The notes under the pieces are model-generated. The model saw only the letters and a program-made list of their open reading frames with translations, had not been told where the DNA came from and made no database searches. Positions 7,388-15,716 of a stretch of 18,012 bases of DNA are shown here, one piece after another (within the stretch, counting starts at the first letter, position 1; every line of letters begins with the position of its first letter). Source of the DNA: Methylocapsa sp. (GTDB lineage: Bacteria; Pseudomonadota; Alphaproteobacteria; Rhizobiales; Beijerinckiaceae); the NCBI GenBank assembly GCA_017353815.1, contig JAFMSB010000004.1, positions 1-18,012 of the forward strand, read 5' to 3'. The translations under genes and the position numbers were made by a program.

Positions 7388-7864
7388 CTACCACCATTGC
7401 GAGAGAGGCGCGCCAGACAGGACCTCGGCGATGCGGGCCCGCGTTGCGGGAGTCGTGTTCTGGGGAAGACCATCGAACGCAAAAAAGCCGTGGGCGGCGA
7501 TTTCGTGATTGGGTTTGGGCGCGTTCTGCTGGCGAAAGGAGCGCACGACAAAGACCGCAACATGGTCGCGCTGCGACACCCTTCTGTTGAAGAACAGGCC
7601 ATGGAACTTGGGCGGCCCGAGAATCTCAATATTGCCCTCTTCAAGAAGCTCGCGTGCGAGGGCCTCGGCCGCCGTTTCGCCGGGCTCGACCCCGCCACCA
7701 GGCAGCTGCCACCCATGGGCATAGGTGTGGGTGATGAGAAAAATTCTTTGGTCATTGTCGATGACGAGGCCACGGACGCCAAGCGTCATCCCGCGGGCAA
7801 ACCGCCAATAAAGGTGGAAGGTCCGGCGGATCAAAGGCTCAACCGCTAGCCTTATTCTCTTCAT
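7388..7864 (-). CDS. NUDIX hydrolase
   Basis: Hydrolyses a nucleoside diphosphate linked to another moiety; the substrate cannot be read from the sequence. The NUDIX box is clear at about residues 57-79: GGVEPGETAAEALARELLEE, containing the metal-binding glutamates of R-E-x2-E-E. The glycine usually found two positions after E-E is Asn here (EEGNIEI), a modest departure from the consensus. The domain begins at RGLVIDNDQRIFLITHTY and ends with FFAFDGLPQNTTPATRARIAE. The basic, aromatic N-terminus (about 25 residues, including RRTFHLYWRFARGMTLGVRG) resembles other alphaproteobacterial NUDIX proteins with this extension. It is divergent from the downstream exported-protein gene and convergent with the DUF1491 gene. 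Confidence 0.9.
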   Translation of the reverse strand: MKRIRLAVEPLIRRTFHLYWRFARGMTLGVRGLVIDNDQRIFLITHTYAHGWQLPGGGVEPGETAAEALARELLEEGNIEILGPPKFHGLFFNRRVSQRDHVAVFVVRSFRQQNAPKPNHEIAAHGFFAFDGLPQNTTPATRARIAEVLSGAPLSQWW

Positions 7865-8172
7865 TCAATCCCGGCGCGAGGAAAATTAGGCTCGCATCTT
7901 ACACGCCGGTTCTTGGGGCGTAAATTAATGTTGTCGAAGGACGCAGCAGGGCGCGGGGATTTCGCACCAGAAGTGCGCGCCGCATGGGCGAAGCATAGTC
8001 AGCAACACATATCCGGCGCCCGCCTATCTTGAGAGATCTTTGGCTCGTGGCGGCTCGCTTACTTCTAAGCCAACTGTGAGAAACATCATATTACTCATGG
8101 CAAAAGGGTGGCAACGGTCGAAGTGTGCAAATGGCACGATTTTGAAAAATGACCCGATAGATGGAGAAATCT
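7865..8172. other. Intergenic region, no gene recognised
   Basis: About 308 bases separate the divergent NUDIX gene and the exported-protein gene and must hold both promoters. I see no clear -35/-10 pair, no long inverted repeat and no RNA gene. A 34-codon open frame at 7928-8032 (start MLSKDAAGRG) lacks a ribosome binding site and was not accepted. Confidence 0.5.
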
Positions 8173-9249
8173 ATGAGAGGGGCGACCACTCTTGATCTCA
8201 TTGCGGCAATACTGGGCGCTGCCGGTCTGTTCTCCGCCCCTGCCGCGCGAGCCGCATCAATTCAATGCAATATAACCAATTTGAGTGGGCCGGAAGGAAT
8301 TAACATTTGGCCTTACAGCGCTCGCGTTAGGGCATGCACGGGAACCTCGCGCCTAGTTGGTGTTCAAAATGGGTTATGGGCTGTAGTCCACGAGTACGAT
8401 AGGATTGTGGATGGCAAAGAAGTAGGCAAAGGACCACAGCTTCAGTCATATGCGCCACAGGTATTTCTCTTCAATAAGCCGGCGGATTACATAAGCTTTT
8501 TTGGGACAAATTGCCCCTCCCTAATAGAGAAACCGGGACAGACACCTCCAGCCGGTGAAACATTTTTCAACGCCAAATGCTCTGTTACTGGCAACCAGCC
8601 GTACACTGTCGTGTTCGAAAATTTTGGCACTTACCCTAATTTACAGATCAATTTCTTTGTCGACCTAACCGCAGCGCATGAAATGGGGCATTGGTTCGAC
8701 TTGGTGATCCTAGGGACGCCGCCGGGCCAACCGGCAACCGCTAAGCTATTTAGCAGCTCGGACATTTGGACCCACGAGATGAACGTTAGTGGCCAAAACA
8801 CCAAGGGCGCAAAGGGTGACTACCCGGTCTTCAATGCCTTGCAATTTGCTTGCTCCGGATATGACGTGTTCAATGGGCTGAAAGATAATCACACGCCGTC
8901 TAACTGGATTTGCGCAAACAGCGGGCGGGGCCCTAGTCTCAATAAGGGCCCAGGCGCCAATTACAGTGGTTCCAACATAAACGTGCTCAACGCAGCCGTT
9001 CCGCATCCGCCAATATACTTGAACCCGGCTGAGTTGTTTGCGGAGGAGGCCGCGGTCGACACAGGCGACGTGGGAACTGAGCAAACAGTTGACTCGTATC
9101 TCAAACGCAACGCTCAGTGGTATTGCACCCAAACGCTTGTCAAAAGCATGCTGAGCTACGGAGCACCTCCTGGCACTCCGCCGTCGCCGTATCCACTTCC
9201 TTCAACCCTTCCTCCATCGGAACCGGGTGCAATGTGTCCAGACAAATAA
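8173..9249 (+). CDS. Exported cysteine-rich protein with HExxH zinc-protease motif
   Basis: A protein of about 358 residues with a clear signal peptide: a hydrophobic segment LIAAILGAAGLFSA followed by APAARA, with predicted cleavage after ARA (about residue 27). I chose the ATG at 8173 because GGAG sits 6 bases before it; the upstream ATG at 8161 overlaps that Shine-Dalgarno sequence. The mature part holds AAHEMGHWFD (HExxH at about 169-173), a zincin signature. NPAELFAEEA follows about 114 residues later and could supply the third zinc ligand, as in gluzincins of the anthrax lethal factor-like type. Eight cysteines in the mature part suggest disulphides, and the tail is Pro-rich. I do not recognise the family; protease activity is inferred. 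Base composition is lower in G+C than the neighbours, suggesting transfer. Confidence 0.8.
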   Translation: MRGATTLDLIAAILGAAGLFSAPAARAASIQCNITNLSGPEGINIWPYSARVRACTGTSRLVGVQNGLWAVVHEYDRIVDGKEVGKGPQLQSYAPQVFLFNKPADYISFFGTNCPSLIEKPGQTPPAGETFFNAKCSVTGNQPYTVVFENFGTYPNLQINFFVDLTAAHEMGHWFDLVILGTPPGQPATAKLFSSSDIWTHEMNVSGQNTKGAKGDYPVFNALQFACSGYDVFNGLKDNHTPSNWICANSGRGPSLNKGPGANYSGSNINVLNAAVPHPPIYLNPAELFAEEAAVDTGDVGTEQTVDSYLKRNAQWYCTQTLVKSMLSYGAPPGTPPSPYPLPSTLPPSEPGAMCPDK

Positions 9250-9372
9250 CCGCGTAGCGGCCGTGCACGATCTTTGCCATGGGGCTGAAGCATCTCGATG
9301 ACCCAGCTCCGTGGCATTAATTTTACCGAGCCGTAGGATGAAGTCGTCCGAAAGAGCTGTGACAGCCCGACA

Positions 9373-10872
9373 CTAAATCGTCTGGTTGTAGGCGCCGACC
9401 TCGGGATTTTCGCGCAAAATCTTGTCGACGGCGGCAAACATTTGGCGCATCCGCGCCTCCGACACCGGGCTTTCCACCACCACTACAAGCTCGGGCTTGT
9501 TGGAAGATGCGCGCACAAGCCCCCAGGTGCCGTCCTCGACCGTCACCCGCACGCCATTAACGGTGACGAGATCGCGGATCATTTGCCCGGTCAAAGGTTC
9601 GCCTTTTGCCCACATCGCCTCAAACCGCACGGTCACCTTATCCACCACCGCATATTTGACTTCGTCGGCGCAATGCGGCGACATGGTTGGAGACCCATAA
9701 GTTTTGGGCAGGGCGTCGTAAAGCTCGGCCATCGAATTTCGCGGATTGCGGTCGAGCATGTCCAAGATATGAATGGCGGTCACGATGCCATCGTCATAGC
9801 CCCGCCCGATTGGCGCGTTAAAAAAATAATGGCCCGATTTTTCAAAACCCGCGAGCGCGTGAAGCTCGGCGACGCGCCGCTTGATATAGGAGTGGCCGGT
9901 CTTCCAATAATCGGCCTGGGCACCATTTGCGCGAAGCACCGGGTCGGTGGCAAAAAGCCCGGTCGATTTAACATCGCAGACAAAGGTCGAGCCGGGATAG
10001 ATCTTTGACAGATCGCGGGCGAGCATGACCCCGATCTTGTCGGCGAAAATCTCATTGCCCTTATTGTCGACGACGCCGCAGCGGTCGCCATCGCCATCAA
10101 AGCCAAGCGCGATGTCGGCGCTGGTCTCGCGCACCTTTTCCGCCATCGCATGCAGCATATGGAGGTCTTCGGTGTTGGGGTTGTAATGCGGGAAGGTGAA
10201 ATCGAGATCGGTGTCGAGCGGCACCACTTCGCAGCCGAGCGCCTCGAGCACCCTTGGGGCAAAAGCGCCGGCCGTGCCATTGCCGCAGGCGGCAACCACT
10301 TTGAGCTTGCGTTTGAGCTTTGGCCGGTTGGTGAGATCGCAGATATAGCGGGCCGGAAAATCTTCGACAAAACGATAGGCGCCGCCCTCCGCATAGCGGA
10401 ACTTGCCCTGCAAAACGATTTCCTTAAGGCGGCTCATCTCGCCGGGGCCAAAGGTCACCGGGCGTTTTGAGCCCATCTTCACGCCCGTCCAGCCATTGTC
10501 ATTATGCGAGGCGGTGACCATGGCGACGCCCGCAACATCGAGATCGAACTGGGCGAAATAGGCCATTGGGGTCAGCGCAAGGCCGATATCGTGAACCTTT
10601 ATGCCCGCAGCCATGAGGCCCGTGGCAAGAGCGTATTTGATCGAGGCCGAATAGGAGCGGAAATCATGCCCCGTGACGGTTTCCGGTTTCACGCCCATCT
10701 CATGAAAAAGCGTGCCAAGGCCGAGCCCCAAGGCCTGCATGCCCATGAGGTTGATTTCTGTTTCAAACAGCCAGCGCGCGTCATATTCGCGAAAGCCCGT
10801 CGCCTTCACCATCGGCGAGCTCTCGAAGGCGTAAGTGTTGGGTTTCAATTGCGCGGCGGGTTTGGGAAACAT
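9373..10872 (-). CDS. Phosphomannomutase/phosphoglucomutase
   Basis: Alpha-D-phosphohexomutase that interconverts the 1- and 6-phosphates of mannose and/or glucose, feeding nucleotide sugars for surface polysaccharides and storage carbohydrate. The four-domain signature is complete: the phosphoserine loop TASHNDNGW (Ser at about 122), the magnesium loop GFDGDGDRCG (Asp at about 259, 261 and 263), the sugar-specificity loop FEKSGHYFF and the phosphate-binding loop RASSNKPELVVVV. FEKSGH fits the bacterial PMM/PGM group, where this loop carries Glu and Ser. I chose the ATG at 10872 because AAGGA stands 6 bases upstream; that AAGGA sequence lies inside the longer reading frame from 10887. The dual specificity is a family inference. 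It lies downstream of the helix-hairpin-helix gene on the same strand. Confidence 0.93.
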   Translation of the reverse strand: MFPKPAAQLKPNTYAFESSPMVKATGFREYDARWLFETEINLMGMQALGLGLGTLFHEMGVKPETVTGHDFRSYSASIKYALATGLMAAGIKVHDIGLALTPMAYFAQFDLDVAGVAMVTASHNDNGWTGVKMGSKRPVTFGPGEMSRLKEIVLQGKFRYAEGGAYRFVEDFPARYICDLTNRPKLKRKLKVVAACGNGTAGAFAPRVLEALGCEVVPLDTDLDFTFPHYNPNTEDLHMLHAMAEKVRETSADIALGFDGDGDRCGVVDNKGNEIFADKIGVMLARDLSKIYPGSTFVCDVKSTGLFATDPVLRANGAQADYWKTGHSYIKRRVAELHALAGFEKSGHYFFNAPIGRGYDDGIVTAIHILDMLDRNPRNSMAELYDALPKTYGSPTMSPHCADEVKYAVVDKVTVRFEAMWAKGEPLTGQMIRDLVTVNGVRVTVEDGTWGLVRASSNKPELVVVVESPVSEARMRQMFAAVDKILRENPEVGAYNQTI

Positions 10873-10952
10873 GGCGGGTCCTTGCATAAAGATGCAACCG
10901 GCGGATTGCTGCTGGTCTCAAAGTTCTTTCACCTTTTCAAGCGCGCGTCCGG

Positions 10953-11306
10953 CTAGTGTTGCTTGGCGATGATCTTGTCTTTAATGCCGTCGTAGACCCC
11001 TTGCGGCAGAATGTTTTTTTGCACGAGCTCGTCCTTTCCTTTGTACGGCCGGTTTTTGATGATTGCGGCGGCACGGACGTCGCCGACACCCTTGAGCGAA
11101 CGCAGCTCTTGCTCGCTTGCCGTATTGATGTCGATGAGTGGCGCGGCCTTTGGCGCGGGCTTCGGTTTGGCGGGCTTTGCGGCGGGCGCGGGTGCGGCCT
11201 TTTCGGGTGCTGCGGGTTGCATCGCGGGCTGCGCAAAAGAGGCAGCCGCGAAGGCGGCGCCGGCAATCAGGCAAAGGGCAAAAATGGCCTTCCTTAGAGC
11301 GTGCAT
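10953..11306 (-). CDS. Exported helix-hairpin-helix (ComEA-like) protein
   Basis: A 117-residue protein with an N-terminal signal peptide (RKAIFALCLIAGAAFAAASFA), an Ala/Pro/Lys-rich linker (about residues 28-55) and a C-terminal helix-hairpin-helix domain. That domain reads IDINTASEQELRSLKGVGD, then AAAIIKNRPYKGKDELVQK. This resembles the DNA-binding part of ComEA and many short periplasmic HhH proteins, so non-specific DNA binding in the periplasm is plausible. No competence genes are near, so a role in DNA uptake is only a guess. The start is well supported by AAGGAG 5 bases before the ATG at 11306. The gap to the phosphohexomutase gene is about 80 bases without a terminator, so the two may be co-transcribed. 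Confidence 0.88.
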   Translation of the reverse strand: MHALRKAIFALCLIAGAAFAAASFAQPAMQPAAPEKAAPAPAAKPAKPKPAPKAAPLIDINTASEQELRSLKGVGDVRAAAIIKNRPYKGKDELVQKNILPQGVYDGIKDKIIAKQH

Positions 11307-11417
11307 GTGGTCTCCTTCCGGTTTGGCTGCAATGCGCAGGACGGGCGAGAGTGGCCGGAAAAGGCCCGTGGCGTCAACTGGCGCGGCTTTCGCGAAATCC
11401 GGCTTGGGGGGCCTGAT

Positions 11418-12305
11418 TTAATACTGCCAGCCCTGGGCGCTTGCGACGAGAAAGTCACGGAACACGCGCACGCGCGCGACGTTCTTCAAAGACTCGGGAT
11501 AAACGAGGTAGCAATCGAGCGTCGGAGTCACCGCATCGGTCATCAATTGCACCAAGCCGCTCCCCGGCTTGTTCAAATAATCAGGCAGAACCCCAATTCC
11601 GATGCCGTTTTCGACCGCACGCTGCAATGCGGGGATATGATTGACCGACATCGCCGCCACCCTGTCCTCCCCGCCGCGGCCCGAAAAGAGCGGCGCATTG
11701 AGTTCCGCAAAAAAGCTGCCGGGCGGTGCGGCATAGGCAAGGAGCCTGTGGTTTGCGAGTTCATCGAGCGTTTGCGGTTGCCCGAACCGGCGCAAATAAT
11801 CGGCCGAGGCATAAAGGTGGTAATGCACGGCAAAGAGGCGGCGCCGGATCAGATCGGGCTGCGAAGGCTCGCGCAGGCGCAGCGCAACATCGGCCTCGCG
11901 CGTTCCAAGATCGAGCTCCTCATCGGCGAGGATAATCTCAACCTTGATGTCCGGATAAAGGTCGAGGAACGGCCCAAGCCTTGGCGTGAGCCAGCCCATC
12001 CCAATTCCGAAGCTCGTCGTAATTTTGAGAGTGCCGTGGGGCGTCTCGCGGCTTTCGGAAAGCGCGAGTTCCGCCGCGTCGAGCTTGGCCATCACCTCGC
12101 GGACCGTGCGCAGGAGAAGCTCCCCCTGCTCGGTCAGGACGAGGCCGCGGGCATGGCGATGAAAGAGAGAGACCTTCAAATCCTGCTCGAGCGCGCCTAC
12201 CTGGCGGCTAATTGCCGATTGGCTGAGACCGAGCGCCTCCCCCGCCTGAGTGAAGGAGCGAGAGGCGGCTGCCGCGCTGAACGCCCGCAGCTTATCCCAA
12301 TCCAA
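11418..12305 (-). CDS. LysR family regulator, LsrB/VtlR-like, TTG start
   Basis: LysR-type regulator of 295 residues: N-terminal winged helix (LRAFSAAAASRSFTQAGEAL, then LSQSAISRQVGALEQ) and periplasmic-binding-like effector domain (LKITTSFGIGMGWLTPRLGP to the end). HRHARGLVLTEQGELLLRT and its position directly downstream of trxB match the rhizobial LsrB/VtlR group, known for redox, surface-polysaccharide and small-RNA control in Sinorhizobium and Brucella. I chose the TTG at 12305 because GGGAGGGG lies 5 bases upstream and the resulting LDWDKLRAF start fits the family, which usually begins MDWDKL. The longer frame from 12407 would overlap trxB and add a non-family tail. Only one cysteine is present (about residue 265, in LDCYLVY). 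Regulatory targets are inferred, not seen. Confidence 0.88.
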   Translation of the reverse strand: MDWDKLRAFSAAAASRSFTQAGEALGLSQSAISRQVGALEQDLKVSLFHRHARGLVLTEQGELLLRTVREVMAKLDAAELALSESRETPHGTLKITTSFGIGMGWLTPRLGPFLDLYPDIKVEIILADEELDLGTREADVALRLREPSQPDLIRRRLFAVHYHLYASADYLRRFGQPQTLDELANHRLLAYAAPPGSFFAELNAPLFSGRGGEDRVAAMSVNHIPALQRAVENGIGIGVLPDYLNKPGSGLVQLMTDAVTPTLDCYLVYPESLKNVARVRVFRDFLVASAQGWQY

Positions 12306-12348
12306 AAGCGCCCCTCCCGGTCTTGTGCGGCCTTCTCGCGCTGCCGCT

Positions 12349-13299
12349 TCAAGCGGCGCCTTGCTGCGCGAGAAAATGCTCGGCCTCCATCGCCGCCATG
12401 CAGCCAAGTCCCGCCGCGGTCACGGCTTGACGGTAAATATCGTCGGTGACGTCGCCCGCCGCAAACACGCCGGCCACGCTCGTTGCAGTCGAGAAGGGCG
12501 CGGTTTTGATGTAGCCGTTCGGCTTGATGACGAGCTGATCCTTGAAGAGGGCGGATGCCGGCTCATGACCTATAGCGATAAAGACCCCTTCGGCCTCGAT
12601 CTCTTTCAGGCCGCCGGTCTTCACATTCCGCAAACGAATGCCGGTAACGCCCGCAGGATCGCCGCCACCCAAGATCTCATCGGCGGTGTGATCATAAATG
12701 ATCTCGATATTGGGCGTCTTGAAGAGGCGATCTTGGAGGATGCGCTCGGCACGGAACGCATCGCGCCGGTGCACGATTGCCACGTGAGAGGCGATATGGC
12801 TGAGGTATAAAGCCTCCTCGACCGCGGTATTGCCGCCGCCGATGACGGCAATCTTCTTGCCGCGAAAGAAAAAACCGTCGCAGGTCGCGCAGGCGGAGAC
12901 GCCAAATCCCTTGAATTTCGCCTCCGATTCGAGCCCGAGCCATCTCGCTTTCGCGCCCGTGGCGATGATCAACGCATCGCAGCTGTAAGCCGCGCCGCCG
13001 TCGCCCATGAGGCGGAATGGCCGCTCGCCCAGCGCGGCCTCGACGATATGGTCGGAGATCATCTTCGCGCCCACATTCTCGGCCTGGGCCCGCATTTGTT
13101 CCATGAGCCAGGGTCCCTGCACTGGCGCGGCAAAGCCCGGGTAATTTTCGACGTCCGTCGTGATCATCAGCTGGCCGCCGGGCTCGAAGCCGGAAACGAG
13201 CAGCGGCCCGAGCATGGCGCGGGCCGCATAGATGGCGGCGGTATAGCCCGCAGGCCCAGAGCCGATGATGATAAGCTTGGCATGAATCGGGATCGGCAT
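12349..13299 (-). CDS. trxB: Thioredoxin-disulfide reductase
   Basis: Flavoenzyme that reduces thioredoxin with NADPH in the cytosol. Visible elements: the FAD dinucleotide loop IIIGSGPAGYTAAIYAARA at the N-terminus, the redox-active CATC (about residues 137-140) in GVSACATCDGFFFRG, the NADPH loop AVIGGGNTAVEEA, and the C-terminal FAD-binding AAGDVTDDIYRQAVTAAGLG. The length of about 316 residues is standard. The start is uncertain between the ATG at 13299 and a TTG at 13305; GGAG lies 5 bases before the TTG and 11 before the ATG. I gave the ATG. The downstream LysR gene follows after 43 bases on the same strand and is probably co-transcribed. Confidence 0.96.
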   Translation of the reverse strand: MPIPIHAKLIIIGSGPAGYTAAIYAARAMLGPLLVSGFEPGGQLMITTDVENYPGFAAPVQGPWLMEQMRAQAENVGAKMISDHIVEAALGERPFRLMGDGGAAYSCDALIIATGAKARWLGLESEAKFKGFGVSACATCDGFFFRGKKIAVIGGGNTAVEEALYLSHIASHVAIVHRRDAFRAERILQDRLFKTPNIEIIYDHTADEILGGGDPAGVTGIRLRNVKTGGLKEIEAEGVFIAIGHEPASALFKDQLVIKPNGYIKTAPFSTATSVAGVFAAGDVTDDIYRQAVTAAGLGCMAAMEAEHFLAQQGAA

Positions 13300-13637
13300 G
13301 CGCAAGTATGCTCCAAGGACAATGGGGCGGACCGCTCATTGGGCGAGGCAGCAAAACTACAGGATTCGCTCTGGGGGCCGCAAGCTTTTGCCCTGCCGCC
13401 CCGCGTCTGGCCGGTCCCCCTTGCCCCAGCGCTTCAGGCGAACCCATGCCGGACGCCAAAATTCGCTTGACCAAGAGCCGCATGTCCAGCCACCCAAGCG
13501 AGGACTCGGGATGACCGGCTTGACGCCCGGCATAACGGCAAGAATTAAATCAACGGGATTTGGTGCTAGCCCGCCATGAACTCGCGCTCATAGCCCTGAG
13601 CCGGGATCCGGGCAATTGCTTTGGAGTAAGGACCCGG
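13300..13637. other. Divergent trxB/yebC promoter region
   Basis: About 338 bases without a convincing gene separate divergent trxB and yebC. The half nearer trxB holds no feature I recognise. Open frames here, including the upstream extension of yebC from 13560, lack family similarity. Confidence 0.5.
13520..13549 (+). promoter_or_regulatory. Possible yebC promoter
   Basis: TTGACG at 13520-13525, preceded by C (CTTGACG), is a good match to the alphaproteobacterial housekeeping -35 element. The A/T-rich AATTAAAT follows at a 17- to 19-base spacing and could serve as the -10, although it is not a strong match. It lies about 90 bases before the yebC start. Confidence 0.35.
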
Positions 13638-14387
13638 ATGGCCGGACACAGCCAGTTCAAGAATATCATGCACAAGAAGGGCAGGCAGGATGCAATCCGC
13701 TCCAAGATTTTTTCAAAGCTTGCCCGCGAGATCACCGTTGCGGCAAAACTCGGCCTGCCCGATCCTGCGATGAACGCGCGGCTGCGGGCAGCTATCCTCG
13801 CCGCGCGCGCCGAAAATATGCCAAAGGACAATATCGAGCGGGCGATCAAAAAGGCCTCGGCCGCCGAAGGCGAGACCTATGATGAGGTCCGGTACGAAGG
13901 CTATGCGCCGGGCGGCGTCGCCATCATCGTCGAGGCTTTGACCGGCAATCGCAACCGCACCGCGAGCGAAGTGCGCTCTTATTTTACCAAAGCGGGCGGG
14001 TCGCTCGCCGAAACCGGCGCCGTCTCTTTCCTTTTCGGCCACGCCGGGGTGATCGAGTTTCCGCCCGAGACGGCCTCCGAAGAAGAGATGCTTGAAGCGG
14101 CGATCGAGGCGGGCGCCGAAGATGTCCGCTCGACCGGCGAAAGCCACGAGGTCTTCACCTCGCTTGAAAGCCTGCGCGAAGTCGCCCAGGCGCTCGAGGC
14201 GAAATTCGGCGAGCCGCGCAAAGCGGCGCTCACCTGGCGGCCGCAAAATACGGTCAGTGTCGACGATGAGACAGGCGAAAAGATTTTGCGCCTTGTTGGC
14301 ATGCTCGAAGATAATGACGACGTGCAAAACGTCTATGCGAATTTCGAGTTGTCGGACACGCTCATGGCGCGGTATGCGGCGTCTTGA
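13638..14387 (+). CDS. yebC: YebC/PmpR family regulatory protein
   Basis: YebC-family protein of 249 residues. The family acts in the cytosol either as a DNA-binding regulator (PmpR) or, as shown for related proteins including mitochondrial TACO1, as an aid to translation of difficult sequences. The unmistakable N-terminus [19 protein letters not shown] fixes the start at the ATG at 13638, with AAGGA 5 bases upstream; the frame is open to 13560 but without family similarity. Further blocks are [63 protein letters not shown] and the final [13 protein letters not shown]. In many bacteria yebC sits next to ruvC; here it is followed by an esterase gene instead. Confidence 0.96.
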   Translation: MAGHSQFKNIMHKKGRQDAIRSKIFSKLAREITVAAKLGLPDPAMNARLRAAILAARAENMPKDNIERAIKKASAAEGETYDEVRYEGYAPGGVAIIVEALTGNRNRTASEVRSYFTKAGGSLAETGAVSFLFGHAGVIEFPPETASEEEMLEAAIEAGAEDVRSTGESHEVFTSLESLREVAQALEAKFGEPRKAALTWRPQNTVSVDDETGEKILRLVGMLEDNDDVQNVYANFELSDTLMARYAAS

Positions 14388-14514
14388 GGCCCTCCGCCGC
14401 CTTTCTGCCAGTCCCGATTCGATTATGTGGACAGATGACGCCGCTATATTGACCCCATCGAAGAACCCGGTAACGTGATTCTTTCATTTTCGAGGGGAGC
14501 GAGGGGAAGCAACC

Positions 14515-15576
14515 GTGAAAGCCGGATCTTGCAAGGCCATGTTCGCCACGGTGCTTGCTTTCGTATTTATGGCGCCGCACGCATCCTTCGGCGCCAGCTT
14601 GCTGGTTGTCGCCTTTGGCGACAGCCTCATAGATGCCGGCACCTATTCGCCTTTCGCAAAAGCATTATTTGGCGGCGGCCGTTTTACGACAAACCCGGGG
14701 CTTAATTTTGCCCAGGATGTCGCTCTCCATTATGGAAGCAGTCTGACGCCCGCCTTTGTCGGCGGTTTCGGCAAGCCGCTCGCCCCGGCGGGCGGTCTCG
14801 ATTATGCGCAGGGCGGCTCGCGCGTGACAATGCAGCCGGGCATTGGCCATGCGCCCCCGGGAACGAAGAATCCGGATTACGCAGCGGAAACGACGGTCCC
14901 GGTAAAGGATCAAGTCGCCGCTTATCTTGCCGCCCATGGGCGCTTCAATCCAGGCCAGCTGGTGTTGATAAATGGAGGCGCGAACGACGTCTTTTTCCAG
15001 CTCGCGGCGGCCGAGAAGGCAGGCACGCAAGAAGCACTTCTAGCGGCGTTGAAGGCAATTGCTCAGTCGGCCGTCGATTTGGCGGAAATCGTTGACACTC
15101 TCGCCGCGCATGGCGCAACGCAAATCGTGGTGATGAATCTTCCGGATATCGGCAGCACCCCCTTCGGCGTCTTTAGCCCGGACCACGGGCAATTGCTCCG
15201 CGAGGCATCGCTTCTGTTCAATGCCACGCTCGCCGCCGCGCTCCCATTCGACCAGTATCGCTATCGCGCGAATATCACCCTCATCGACGCCTTCTCATTC
15301 GCCGACAGAACGATCGCCAATTTCCGCACCTTCGGGTTCAGCGCGTCCAACACCGCGCTTGCCTGCAATTTGGAAGCTCAGGTCGGTAAGGCGAAACGGC
15401 TTGGCCTTCCCGATCCTTCCCAATTTGCGACATCGCTCTTCTGTTCGCCGCAGACCTATGTGGCTCCGGGTGCCGCTTACAGTTTCATGTTTGCCGATGG
15501 GGTTCACCCGACGACGCACCTTAACGCACTCTTTGCGCTGTTCGTCGAGCAGCAGATTGCCGGCAAGATTTGGTAG
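14515..15576 (+). CDS. Exported GDSL/SGNH esterase-lipase family protein
   Basis: Probable secreted or periplasmic carboxylester hydrolase of 353 residues. The N-terminus has a signal peptide (AMFATVLAFVFMAPHASFGA). SGNH blocks follow in order: block I VVAFGDSLIDAG with the nucleophile Ser at about 37, block II near LDYAQGGSRV, block III INGGANDVF with Asn at about 157, and block V FADGVHPTTH with catalytic Asp at about 328 and His at about 331. The size and spacing match the longer bacterial GDSL lipases that also occur as autotransporter passengers, but no beta-barrel domain is attached here. Translation starts at GTG (14515), preceded by GAGGGGAAGC; an ATG at 14539 would cut into the signal peptide. 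The substrate is unknown. Confidence 0.92.
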   Translation: MKAGSCKAMFATVLAFVFMAPHASFGASLLVVAFGDSLIDAGTYSPFAKALFGGGRFTTNPGLNFAQDVALHYGSSLTPAFVGGFGKPLAPAGGLDYAQGGSRVTMQPGIGHAPPGTKNPDYAAETTVPVKDQVAAYLAAHGRFNPGQLVLINGGANDVFFQLAAAEKAGTQEALLAALKAIAQSAVDLAEIVDTLAAHGATQIVVMNLPDIGSTPFGVFSPDHGQLLREASLLFNATLAAALPFDQYRYRANITLIDAFSFADRTIANFRTFGFSASNTALACNLEAQVGKAKRLGLPDPSQFATSLFCSPQTYVAPGAAYSFMFADGVHPTTHLNALFALFVEQQIAGKIW

Positions 15577-15588
15577 CTCTGAGAGCCG

Positions 15589-15608
15589 GGGCCGCAAAGA
15601 GTCGGCCC
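15589..15608 (+). terminator. Hairpin after the GDSL gene
   Basis: GGGCCG and CGGCCC form a 6-bp perfect stem with an 8-base loop 12 bases after the GDSL stop codon. There is no T-run, so termination here would be weak or factor-dependent. Confidence 0.3.
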
Positions 15609-15689
15609 GAAGCTGCGTACAGCTTAGGGCGTGAGATGCAAAAATGCCCGTGACAATGCCGCGATGGTCTCGATGGTCTCCTGTCATGG

Positions 15690-15713
15690 GCCCGTAACGG
15701 GCAGCTGCAGCTG
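15690..15713. repeat. Two abutting perfect palindromes between convergent genes
   Basis: GCCCGT-A-ACGGGC (15690-15702) is followed, sharing one base, by the 12-bp perfect palindrome CAGCTGCAGCTG (15702-15713). They lie 4 bases past the 3' end of the minus-strand coiled-coil gene and could form stem-loops at the end of its transcript or serve as a protein-binding site. A 9-bp tandem duplication of GATGGTCTC lies beside them at 15663-15680. No T-run follows on the minus strand. Confidence 0.4.
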
Positions 15714-15716
15714 GCG

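Noticed and set aside
7928..8032. A 34-codon plus-strand frame starting ATG in the NUDIX/exported-protein intergenic region
   Set aside because: No ribosome binding site and no recognisable sequence; probably chance.
9250..9372. Possible transposase fragment on the minus strand between the exported-protein gene and the phosphohexomutase
   Set aside because: Short frames such as LSDDFILRLGKINATEL were read, but none matches a family I know and no terminal inverted repeats are present.
11301..12449. A 382-codon plus-strand frame opposite the LysR gene
   Set aside because: Arg-rich with no recognisable domain; the opposite strand encodes a full LysR regulator.
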